DNA from: Rhodospirillaceae bacterium
Lineage (GTDB): Bacteria; Pseudomonadota; Alphaproteobacteria; Rhodospirillales; JABHCV01
Assembly (NCBI GenBank): GCA_013204045.1
Contig: JABMOQ010000170.1
Location: 1-43,765, forward strand
Reading direction: 5' to 3'
DNA: 43,765 nucleotides
Shown: piece after piece, positions 25,836 to 33,817 of the stretch
How the letters are laid out: each line of letters begins with the position of its first letter
Position numbering within the stretch: position 1 is the first letter of the stretch
The notes under the pieces: model-generated
What the model saw: the letters and a program-made list of their open reading frames with translations, nothing else
The model's database searches: none
What the model was told of the DNA's origin: nothing
Position numbers and translations under genes: made by a program

Positions 25836-26545
25836 GATGCCGGCTCCTCAGCCGGTGCCGGCTTGACCGGTTCGTGACCGCACATGATATCGGCTTCGGC
25901 GGTAATGGCGTTGAGGCTGCTTTCAATTTTTTGGCGTACGCGCTCCAGTTCATTTTTGTCGGCGGTGTGGGGAACCTCTATTGGCTGTCCCCAGATGATG
26001 ACGCCCCTGGAAAATGGCAGGGCGAAAACGAAACGGTCCCACGAATTGATGACAATCCGCCGTCTGATCGAATAGGTGACTGGAATAACGGGCACGCCGG
26101 CCATGCGGGCAAGGCTGACGATGCCTTCGGACAGGCGCATACGCGGCCCACGCGGCCCATCCGGCGAGATGCCGATGTATTCACCGTCTTTGAGTTTGCC
26201 GATCATGGCGCGCAGTGCAGACGTGCCGCCTTTTGATGTGGACCCGGCCAGGGTATGAAAACCAAACATAGAAATGGTGTCGGCGATCAGGCGGCCATCC
26301 CGGTGCATGGATATCAGAAGATGAATGGGCTTCGATCTGTCCCAACACCAGTGGACCATCATCAGGCGGCCATGCCAGAAGCTGCTGATGAATGGAAGGT
26401 TGTGGCGCCAATAGTGCTTGGGGCCGTCGTCACCGAGGACGGTCCAGCGGGTCGTCAGCCGGACGAAGCGGATATAGACCGCCGCCAGCAGGCATATCAG
26501 GGAGCGCGTGAAATCGCTGTCGAGTATTCGTTTGTCGAGCCTCAC
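25832..26545 (-). CDS. DUF374-family lysophospholipid acyltransferase-like protein
   Basis: The 237-residue protein has one N-terminal membrane segment and the DUF374 core: FWHGRLMMVHW near residue 57, HRDGRLIADTI, GISPDGPRGPRMRLSEG and PVIPVTYSIRR. The family is related to LPLAT acyltransferases and is common beside waaA and lpxK, so a role in lipid A or envelope lipid acylation is likely though untested. The start is GTG with AGGGG about 8 bp upstream. It follows msbA after 17 bp. Confidence 0.85.
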   Translation of the reverse strand: MRLDKRILDSDFTRSLICLLAAVYIRFVRLTTRWTVLGDDGPKHYWRHNLPFISSFWHGRLMMVHWCWDRSKPIHLLISMHRDGRLIADTISMFGFHTLAGSTSKGGTSALRAMIGKLKDGEYIGISPDGPRGPRMRLSEGIVSLARMAGVPVIPVTYSIRRRIVINSWDRFVFALPFSRGVIIWGQPIEVPHTADKNELERVRQKIESSLNAITAEADIMCGHEPVKPAPAEEPAS

Positions 26546-26562
26546 GTTTCAGACCCCTGTCA

Positions 26563-28392
26563 TCACGAATTGGTGGCCGTAGATTCTTCATTAAACTGAA
26601 GGGCATACAGCTTGGCGTAAATACCGTCCTTGGCCACAAGTTCGGAATGGCGGCCTTTTTCGCGTACCTTGCCGTCCTCTATGACGTAGATCAAGTCGGC
26701 GTCAACGACGGTGGACAGTCGGTGCGCGATGACCAGTGAGGTGCGGCCGCTCATCAGTTCTTCCAGCGCTGCCTGCACCTGACGTTCCGATTCGGTGTCG
26801 AGCGCCGAGGTTGCTTCGTCGAGCAGCAGGATCGGTGCATTTTTAAGCATTGCGCGGGCGATCGCCAGGCGCTGGCGCTGGCCGCCGGAAAGCTTGACAC
26901 CCTGTTCACCGACAATGGTGTCGTAACCATCGGATAGTCCGACAATAAAATCATGGGCGACGGCATGACGTGCGGCATCGATAATTTCTTCTTCCGTGGC
27001 GCCAGCCCGGCCATAGGCAATGTTGGCCCTGACGGTGTCGTCGAAAAGCATTATTTCCTGACTGACCAGGGCGATGTTGGCATGAAGCGAAGCCATTGTC
27101 GCATCGCGGACATCGGTATTGTCGATCCGGACGCTGCCGCCGTCGACGTCATAAAAACGCGGGATCATGTTCAGGATCGTCGATTTCCCGCCCCCAGACA
27201 TGCCGACCAGGGCAACCCGCTGGCCGGCGGGAACGCTAAGGCTGATGTCATTAAGCGCCGGTCGGTCTGCCCCATCGTAGGAAAAGGTAACGTGGTCAAA
27301 TTCAATATTGCCTGAAACACCCGTAATATCTTTCGCGCCGGGTCGATCGATAATCGCCGGTTCCACGTCGAGCACGTTAAACAGGCGCTCGGCTCCGGCC
27401 AGTCCTTCCTGAACGCTGGCATTCAGGTTGGCCAGTCGTTTCATGGGCTCGTAGGCCATCAGCAATGCGGTGATAAACGAAAAGAAGGCGCCCGGCTTGA
27501 TGGCTTCGTCGATGACCTGGTTGCCGCCGTAAATGATGACAATGGCGACCGCGACCCCGCCCAGCGTCTCCATAATCGGGCTGGACAAGGCGCGGGTGCG
27601 CGCCGATTTGAAGGTCAGGTCGAACAGTTTATCAATCAGCCCGGTCATGCGATTTTTTTCGTATTCTTCCATGCCATAGGCCTTGACCACGCGGATGCCC
27701 TGGAATGTCTGCTCCAGAAGGGTCATGAACAGGCCGGTTTCAGCCTGGGTATTGGCCGTAACTTTACGCATACGCCGGCCCAGCTTGACGATTGGCAGAA
27801 AGGCGACAGGGAAGACGACGATAGCGATCAGTGCCAGTTCCCAGTTTTGGTAGAACATCACCGTGACCAACGCGATCAGGCTCATCAAATCCTTGCCGAT
27901 GCTGGTCAGCGCGTTTGAGACGACGGCGCGCATCTGGCCGATGTCGACGGTAAAACGTGAAATCAGCGATCCGGTCGCATTGTTGTGGAAAAACGACAAA
28001 TCCATACGCGAAAGATGCGCAAAAAGACGGTTCTGGTTATCGGCGATAACCCGCAACCCGACACGGCTGATCAGCGAAGCTTGCGCATAATTGGCCGCCC
28101 CCTTGACGGTAAAGGTCGCCAGCACGGCGATGCCGACCCATTTCAGGGCGTCACGGTTCTTGGCGATAAAGACATCATCGACGATGGGTTCCATCAGCCA
28201 CGCAGACATGCCCGTCGCCGCCGAAACCACGATCATGAAAAACACCGCCGCGAAGATCCACCCGGCATAGGGTTTGATGCTTTCGCGGATCAGCCGCCGC
28301 ATCAGGGCATAACTCGACTGGTGGTGACCACCGCTGGATAAAGTTCGGTCGTTCAAGGCCTTGAAAACCCCTGTTTTTAAGAGCCGGACCAT
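26563..28392 (-). CDS. msbA: Lipid A export ABC transporter (MsbA-like), permease and ATPase fused
   Basis: The 609-residue half-transporter has six predicted membrane helices in the first 320 residues and a nucleotide-binding domain. The latter shows Walker A (GMSGGGKST), signature (LSGGQRQ), Walker B (ILLLDEATSALD) and the H-loop (VIAHRLST). The lipid A gene context points to flipping of lipid A-core across the inner membrane. The ATG at 28392 is preferred over the TTG at 28416, though neither has a strong ribosome-binding site. It lies between tldE (36 bp) and the DUF374 gene (17 bp). Confidence 0.9.
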   Translation of the reverse strand: MVRLLKTGVFKALNDRTLSSGGHHQSSYALMRRLIRESIKPYAGWIFAAVFFMIVVSAATGMSAWLMEPIVDDVFIAKNRDALKWVGIAVLATFTVKGAANYAQASLISRVGLRVIADNQNRLFAHLSRMDLSFFHNNATGSLISRFTVDIGQMRAVVSNALTSIGKDLMSLIALVTVMFYQNWELALIAIVVFPVAFLPIVKLGRRMRKVTANTQAETGLFMTLLEQTFQGIRVVKAYGMEEYEKNRMTGLIDKLFDLTFKSARTRALSSPIMETLGGVAVAIVIIYGGNQVIDEAIKPGAFFSFITALLMAYEPMKRLANLNASVQEGLAGAERLFNVLDVEPAIIDRPGAKDITGVSGNIEFDHVTFSYDGADRPALNDISLSVPAGQRVALVGMSGGGKSTILNMIPRFYDVDGGSVRIDNTDVRDATMASLHANIALVSQEIMLFDDTVRANIAYGRAGATEEEIIDAARHAVAHDFIVGLSDGYDTIVGEQGVKLSGGQRQRLAIARAMLKNAPILLLDEATSALDTESERQVQAALEELMSGRTSLVIAHRLSTVVDADLIYVIEDGKVREKGRHSELVAKDGIYAKLYALQFNEESTATNS

Positions 28393-28428
28393 AGCATGCT
28401 CTTGGGCGTGGGCCAATGATTGCGGGTT

Positions 28429-29763
28429 TTAGCGCCCGGCCACCGTCATGCCATTGACGCGCACCGTCGGGGCGTCCGTACCGTAGCGGAATTCCAGGTC
28501 GTCGGCGGGGGTTAGTTCCCTGAACATATCTTTCAGGTTGCCGGCGATGGTGACCTCGCTGACAGGGTAGGCCAGTTTACCGTTTTCGATCCAGAAGCCG
28601 CTGGCACCACGCGAATAGTCGCCGGTGACCCCATTAACGCCGAAACCGATCAGCTCGGTGACATAGAAGCCCTGATCGATAGCGCCGATCAGATCTTGGG
28701 GGCTGATGTCTCCTGGTTCCAAATACAGGTTGCTGACCGACGGCGATGGCGGCGACGAGGTGCCGCGCGAGGCGTTCCCCGTCGTCTCTAGCCCCATCTT
28801 GCGGGCTGAGTGCAGATCGAGAATCCATGTGGTCAGTTCGCCACCTTCGATCAGGTGGCGCTTGCGGGTGGCAATACCTTCACCGTCAAACGGGCGCGAG
28901 CGAAGGCCGCGTTTTCGGTGCGGATCATCAATAATGTTGATGCCGTCGGCAAACAGTTTTTCGCCCATCTTGTCCTTCAGGAAAGAGGTGCCGCGGGCCA
29001 CCGCCGCCCCGTTTATGGCGCTCGACAGATGCCCGATCAGGCTGCGCGAAACCCGCGGGTCGAATACGATCGGAGCCTCGGCCGTTTCAACCTTGCGGGG
29101 GTTGAGGCGGCGGATCGTTTTTTCACCGGCGCTTTTTCCGATTGCCTCGGGCGCGGTCAGGTCATTCAGGAACACGGTCGATGAATAATCGTAATCGCGT
29201 TCCATTTCGGTGCCAGCACCTGCCAGCACCGAGGCGCTGATCGAATGATGGGAATTTGCATATTCTTGCGCGAAGCCGTTGGACGCGGCCATGGCCACCC
29301 GGCCCATGCCCCAGCCGGCATTGCCGCCTTCGGAATTGGTGATGCCGGGAACAGCGCGCGCCGCGTCTTCAGCGCGGAGTGCGCGTTCTTTAAGTTCGTC
29401 GGCAGTGGGCTCCGCCGGATCGAAGGACTCTATATCGGGAAAATCGGTTGCCAGTTGTTCCGGCTCGGCCAGTCCACAATCCGGGTCTTCCGGCACGGCA
29501 CGGGCCATGGCGACGGCGCGGCTGCAAAGCTCGTCCAGGGTATCTGGTGCGCTGTCGGAGGATGAGACGATGGCCTGGCGCTTGCCGATGAAAACGCGCA
29601 ACCCCAGATCGGAGCCTTCCGAACGTTCCAGATGTTCCGGTTTTCCTAAACGTACGGCCTGGCTCAGCGATACGCCGGTAACGGCAATGGCGTCGGCGGT
29701 ATCGGCTCCCGCTTTAAGGGCGCGGCCGATCAAGTCTTCGAGGAGGTTCAATTGTTCATTCAT
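28429..29763 (-). CDS. pmbA: TldE/PmbA, metalloprotease-related subunit
   Basis: The 444-residue protein belongs to the TldD/PmbA family. It has DLGLRVFIGKRQAIVSSSD near residue 52 and the C-terminal ELIGFGVNGVTGDYSRGASGFWIENG, which mark it as the PmbA/TldE subunit. It lacks the HExxxH zinc motif carried by TldD. The TldD-TldE complex processes unfolded or modified peptides, for example the microcin B17 precursor and CcdA in E. coli. Its partner tldD is at 36636-38069 on the other strand. It follows the large flavoprotein gene after 17 bp. Confidence 0.93.
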   Translation of the reverse strand: MNEQLNLLEDLIGRALKAGADTADAIAVTGVSLSQAVRLGKPEHLERSEGSDLGLRVFIGKRQAIVSSSDSAPDTLDELCSRAVAMARAVPEDPDCGLAEPEQLATDFPDIESFDPAEPTADELKERALRAEDAARAVPGITNSEGGNAGWGMGRVAMAASNGFAQEYANSHHSISASVLAGAGTEMERDYDYSSTVFLNDLTAPEAIGKSAGEKTIRRLNPRKVETAEAPIVFDPRVSRSLIGHLSSAINGAAVARGTSFLKDKMGEKLFADGINIIDDPHRKRGLRSRPFDGEGIATRKRHLIEGGELTTWILDLHSARKMGLETTGNASRGTSSPPSPSVSNLYLEPGDISPQDLIGAIDQGFYVTELIGFGVNGVTGDYSRGASGFWIENGKLAYPVSEVTIAGNLKDMFRELTPADDLEFRYGTDAPTVRVNGMTVAGR

Positions 29764-29780
29764 GTTTGCAAGATGGTCTT

Positions 29781-32700
29781 TCAGGGAACGTCATGCAAGC
29801 GCGCCATGCTGTGCATGATCCACTTGCGAGTCAGTTTTTCCTGCACCGCGTTCTGGCGCAGGCGCTGGCCCAGGGACGGGAAGACGACCTGATCAAGGGT
29901 CTGGTCCTGATTAAAGCACGAGAAAATGACTGTTTCCTCGCCGGTTTTCGGGTCCCGGTGCAGTTGCAGGCACTGGGCGCAGATCTCCTTCATCATGCAC
30001 TGCATCGGCGAATTGATCGAGCCGATAGCGATGTGACCGGGCTTCAGGTGTTCTTTTAGAACATCGTGACGGGCCTCGGCGACGGCCTTCATCATCATGT
30101 CGGAACCGATGACGATCAAGCGGTCGGCCTCAGGAAGGGCGATTTTAGCCTCCCCCAACTGGCCCGTGGCATAAGCTTGCATGGCCTGGACCACGTTGCC
30201 GACGAATGTCATATCGCCATCGCGGCCCGGCGTGAAACCGGGGGCCTCGTCGCAGCACCAGACGACGGTATCGGCGGCGGCCTCGATGTTTTCAATATGG
30301 TAGCGGTCGCCGGTTCCCTTGTAGGCGGCGAAATAAAGGACTTTCGAGCCTGCGGCACGCAATGCCTGGCCAATGGAAAACAGCACCGCATTGCCAAGCC
30401 CGCCCCCGATCAGCATCACCGTTTCATCGCCCGGTGTTTCTGTCGCGGCGCCGGTCGGCCCCATCAGGACCACATGTTCGCCCGGCCTTAACAGCTCGCA
30501 CAAAGAAGACGAGCCGCCCATCTCAAGGACGATGGTGGCGACCAGGCCTTTCTCGACATCGACCCAGGCACCGGTCAGGGCTTGGCCTTCCATGCCCAGT
30601 ACGGTGTCGTCGGTGCGCCGGGCGTTGGCTTCATAATTTTGCAGGCGGAAGAACTGCCCTGGCTTGAAAGTTTTGGCGGCTAGCGGCGCATGCAAAATGA
30701 CTTCGATGATATTCGGTGTCAGGCGGATGACCTTTTCAATGCGGGCCCGAAGTCCGTGATCGAGATCCCGGACAAGATCGGCGGCAGCAACATCTGTTGG
30801 CTGCTTTTTGGCGAGCAGGCGATTGACCACCGGATAGCCACGCTTGGCACTGCCGAAGGCCTTGACCACATTACCGGCGAACGACGGATGAAGATCGCCA
30901 AAGAAAGTAACGGCGCGGCCATCTTCCATAATCTGCATGGTCATATGCGGCGTATCGGGTTTCGACGACCATTCCGGGGTGACCGGGATGCCGTCTTCGT
31001 CGGTGGCCTGGAAATACTTGCCGTTCATGTCGATGCTGCCGGGGTATTCGCGGGCCAGTACCGTGTTGGGCTGGGTGCCGGCGGCAATCAAAATCGCGCG
31101 CGCCGGCAGTGACAATACGTCGGCGGTTGATTCCAGGCGGCCTTTTTCGTTTATTTCCTGTCGTTCCAGCCGGATCGCCTGGGCATGGCCATGTTCATCA
31201 ATATCGACGGCAACCGGCGACAGCAGTTCGGCGATGCGTACGCCTTGTTCGAAGGCCTTGGTGACTTCCTCGTGGTTGAGGGTATAGCTGGGGGCATCTT
31301 TCAGGCGGCGGCGATAGGCGATGGTGGCCCCGCCCCAGGAATTAAGAAGGGGGGCAAAATCGGGGCTGCGGTTTTCGGCCCTGGCCGCTTGGCGCTCGGC
31401 GCGGATGGCGCGGCCGTGCTCAAGAAATTCTTCGGCGAATTCCTGTTCTTCGGCTGTCCAGCCAGTATCGGCTTCGTCGGTGGCTTGCAGGGCTTCGTAT
31501 CGGGAGAGAAACTTTTCCACCTGGTTGACATAATAAGCCAGCGCCTCGGTCGCCGTGTCGATGGCGGTCAGGCCGCCGCCGATAACGACCACCGGCATGC
31601 GGATATTCAGGTTGGCGACGGAATTATTCTTCGCCGCCCCGGTCAGTTGCAAGGCCATCAGGAAATCGGAAGCCTGCCGGACACCGCGGGCCAGGCCGCC
31701 CGGAATGCCCAGCACCGTCGGCTTGCCGGCCCCCATGCACAACGCCACATGGTCAAAGCCCATGGCGAAGGCCGATTCGGTGGTGATGGCACCGCCGAAG
31801 CGGACGCCGCCGTATAGGGTATAACGACTGCGGCGCTCGAGCAGGATGCGGATCAGCTTCAGGAAGTTTTTATCCCAGCGAACGGTAATGCCGTATTCGG
31901 CGACGCCGCCGAAACCGGCCATGACCCGGTCATTGAGGGGCTCTTTAATGTCGTCAAAATTATGAATCGCGGCAAACGGCACCCGTTCGCCGCTTTGCGT
32001 AATACCGCTTAAGGAAGGCTCAAGCGGTTCAATTTTGGCGCCATCGATACCGACGATGGTGTGGCCTTCATTCATCAGGTGGTGGGCGAGGGAGAACCCG
32101 GCCGGGCCCATGCCGACGATGAGAACCTTGTAACCGCTACCCGACTTCGGGATCGGACGTTCGATATTCAGCGGGTTCCATCGAGTCAGCAGAGAATAAA
32201 TCTCGAACCCCCACGGCAGTTCCAGCACATCTTTCAGGGTGCGGGTCTCGGCTTGGGGAATGTCGACCGGTTCTTGCTTCTGATAGATGCACGATTTCAT
32301 GCAGTCGTTGCAGATTCGGTGTCCGGTGCCGGCTGCCAGTGGATTGTCGATGGCGATAATAGCCAGGGCGGCGACGGCATGGCCGTCAATTTTTGCCTGA
32401 TGGAATTCGGAAATTTTTTCTTCCAGCGGACACCCTGCCAGGGGCACGCCAAGCTCGTTGCTGGTAAAGGCAGCGCTTTGTTTATCGCGGATACCCTTGG
32501 AGCACGAATCCTTGCCGCGGTCATGGCAAATCACACAGTAATTGGCCTGATCCAATGCGCCAGTCAGATCGCACCCCTGGTCTGTCAGGGCAAAGCCATC
32601 GCGCGGGTGTTGCTTGGCCGGGTCCAGGCACAAAAAGTCGATGCCGTGGTCGGGGTCGTGGACGGTGTCGGCCTCGACCAGATGCTGAAAATCCATTTTT

Positions 32701-33275
32701 TCCGGCACCCGGAACAGGATATCGGTGCCGTGACGGGCTTTTCCGGCGTCCGTATGTAATGCCCATCCGGCGTAACGGGTGGCCATATCCAGATTTTTCT
32801 CGTTGGCGTCCTCATCGTCGAGCCAGCCCATGACGGTTTTGGCGAAGGACAATTGATCGAACCCACCCATCAGCGGGGTCAGCTTTGATTCCAGTGCCGC
32901 GCCGTCGATGGTTTCAGCCTCGTCCGGTTTTATTTTCTTGGCGGCCCGGCGCTGCACGAATAACCGCTTGCAGGTAAAAAGCGGTGCCAGATCCTGGTGA
33001 CGTTCGGCAAGGGCCCGAACTTCAGCCGCGATACCGAACAGCCCACCGATAAAATCATCCACATGGGGCGAGAGAGCCAGCAGCAGGTCGGACTGATCCT
33101 TGGCCGACAACCCATCGGCGGTATTGCGCGCCGCAATCAGTTGCGTTTTGAGGCCATCATCGACCGCGCCCAGATGGTCGAGGAAAAACCCATCGATGCG
33201 GCCCAGGCCTTTATCGTCATACAGGTCTTCGAATTCGAGGCCGTGGGCGAGGCTGAGATCGGGCATATTATCCAT
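29781..33275 (-). CDS. Large Fe-S flavoprotein fusion: NfnB/GltD-like module joined to NfnA/PyrK-like module, with unknown N-terminal domain
   Basis: The protein is about 1164 residues from the ATG at 33275; a TTG at 33299 would add eight. Residues 1-240 match nothing I know. A cysteine cluster follows (C247, C250, C258, C282, C322, C325, C329; including CPLEEKI and CNDCMKSCIY), like the Fe-S entry of GltD/NfnB/DPD proteins. Next come an FAD loop (VLIVGMGPAGF, about 384) and an NADPH loop (VVIGGGLTAID, about 563). About 60 charged helical residues are inserted after the latter. The C-terminal third is ferredoxin-reductase-like (FKPGQFFRL; VMLIGGGLGNA, about 953) and ends with C1093, C1099, C1102, C1120, the pattern of the PyrK/NfnA [2Fe-2S] site. 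An NAD(P)H/ferredoxin transhydrogenase role is inferred from the parts. Glutamate or sulfur metabolism is an alternative. Confidence 0.75.
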   Translation of the reverse strand: MDNMPDLSLAHGLEFEDLYDDKGLGRIDGFFLDHLGAVDDGLKTQLIAARNTADGLSAKDQSDLLLALSPHVDDFIGGLFGIAAEVRALAERHQDLAPLFTCKRLFVQRRAAKKIKPDEAETIDGAALESKLTPLMGGFDQLSFAKTVMGWLDDEDANEKNLDMATRYAGWALHTDAGKARHGTDILFRVPEKMDFQHLVEADTVHDPDHGIDFLCLDPAKQHPRDGFALTDQGCDLTGALDQANYCVICHDRGKDSCSKGIRDKQSAAFTSNELGVPLAGCPLEEKISEFHQAKIDGHAVAALAIIAIDNPLAAGTGHRICNDCMKSCIYQKQEPVDIPQAETRTLKDVLELPWGFEIYSLLTRWNPLNIERPIPKSGSGYKVLIVGMGPAGFSLAHHLMNEGHTIVGIDGAKIEPLEPSLSGITQSGERVPFAAIHNFDDIKEPLNDRVMAGFGGVAEYGITVRWDKNFLKLIRILLERRSRYTLYGGVRFGGAITTESAFAMGFDHVALCMGAGKPTVLGIPGGLARGVRQASDFLMALQLTGAAKNNSVANLNIRMPVVVIGGGLTAIDTATEALAYYVNQVEKFLSRYEALQATDEADTGWTAEEQEFAEEFLEHGRAIRAERQAARAENRSPDFAPLLNSWGGATIAYRRRLKDAPSYTLNHEEVTKAFEQGVRIAELLSPVAVDIDEHGHAQAIRLERQEINEKGRLESTADVLSLPARAILIAAGTQPNTVLAREYPGSIDMNGKYFQATDEDGIPVTPEWSSKPDTPHMTMQIMEDGRAVTFFGDLHPSFAGNVVKAFGSAKRGYPVVNRLLAKKQPTDVAAADLVRDLDHGLRARIEKVIRLTPNIIEVILHAPLAAKTFKPGQFFRLQNYEANARRTDDTVLGMEGQALTGAWVDVEKGLVATIVLEMGGSSSLCELLRPGEHVVLMGPTGAATETPGDETVMLIGGGLGNAVLFSIGQALRAAGSKVLYFAAYKGTGDRYHIENIEAAADTVVWCCDEAPGFTPGRDGDMTFVGNVVQAMQAYATGQLGEAKIALPEADRLIVIGSDMMMKAVAEARHDVLKEHLKPGHIAIGSINSPMQCMMKEICAQCLQLHRDPKTGEETVIFSCFNQDQTLDQVVFPSLGQRLRQNAVQEKLTRKWIMHSMARLHDVP

Positions 33276-33303
33276 GGGTCCGGGCCGACATATGGCCAAA
33301 AAG

Positions 33304-33332
33304 TTGTGATTGTGACTGTCAGGGTCTTATAT
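33304..33332 (+). promoter_or_regulatory. Predicted promoter of the rhodanese gene
   Basis: TTGTGA (33304-33309) and TTATAT (33327-33332) are separated by 17 bp. Transcription would start near 33339, about 40 nt before the GTG start, leaving room for the GAGGAG ribosome-binding site. The region is the only gap between this gene and the divergent flavoprotein fusion. Confidence 0.4.
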
Positions 33333-33379
33333 ATGGAGGATAATCGATTGCAAGTAAAACAGGGTGAGGAGCCAGGTCC

Positions 33380-33796
33380 GTGACATACGCCGGGGATATT
33401 ACATCACAACAAACATGGGACAGGCTGATGACCGATTCCCAGTCCGTGCTGCTTGACGTACGGACGCCGCCGGAATGGAGCTATGTGGGCATTCCCGATA
33501 TTTCATCCATGGGCCGTGAGCCGGTGCTGGTGCCGTGGCTGTTGTTTCCGTCCAACGAGCAGAACCCGGATTTTGTCGCCCAGATCGAGGCCGCCATCCC
33601 TGACAAGGATGTCCCGTTGCTGATCGTTTGCCGGTCCGGGGTGCGCTCGAAGGCGGCCGCCATCATGCTGACGGCGGCCGGGTTCAAGACCTGTCACAAC
33701 GTCGACCACGGTTTTGAAGGCGACAAGGATGGGGCCGGACACCGGGGCACGGTCAACGGCTGGAAAGTTGACGGCCTGCCCTGGTTGCAAGGTTAG
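33380..33796 (+). CDS. Rhodanese-domain sulfurtransferase
   Basis: The 138-residue single-domain rhodanese has LLDVRTPPEW near residue 24 and the active-site loop C84-RSGVRS, giving the persulfide-forming Cys. An insertion (VGIPDISSMGREPVLVPWLLF) before the active site is seen in a subgroup of bacterial rhodaneses. It starts at a GTG with GAGGAG upstream. It is convergent with metZ and divergent from the flavoprotein fusion, so a link with sulfur transfer is possible but not shown. A 13-bp tandem repeat runs over its stop codon. Confidence 0.88.
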   Translation: MTYAGDITSQQTWDRLMTDSQSVLLDVRTPPEWSYVGIPDISSMGREPVLVPWLLFPSNEQNPDFVAQIEAAIPDKDVPLLIVCRSGVRSKAAAIMLTAAGFKTCHNVDHGFEGDKDGAGHRGTVNGWKVDGLPWLQG

Positions 33797-33811
33797 GTTA
33801 CAAGGTTAGGT
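33788..33811 (+). repeat. Tandem repeat CAAGGTTAGGT, 13-bp period, at the end of the rhodanese gene
   Basis: CAAGGTTAGGT occurs at 33788-33798 and again at 33801-33811. The first copy contains the TAG stop codon. It looks like a small slippage duplication; no function is evident. Confidence 0.6.
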
Positions 33812-33817
33812 GCAGGG

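Noticed and set aside
33333-33383. 16-codon leader ORF (starting MEDNR) ending in a GTGA overlap with the rhodanese start
   Set aside because: Its ATG precedes the predicted transcription start near 33339 and has no ribosome-binding site. Kept only as a curiosity; mapping the 5' end would decide.
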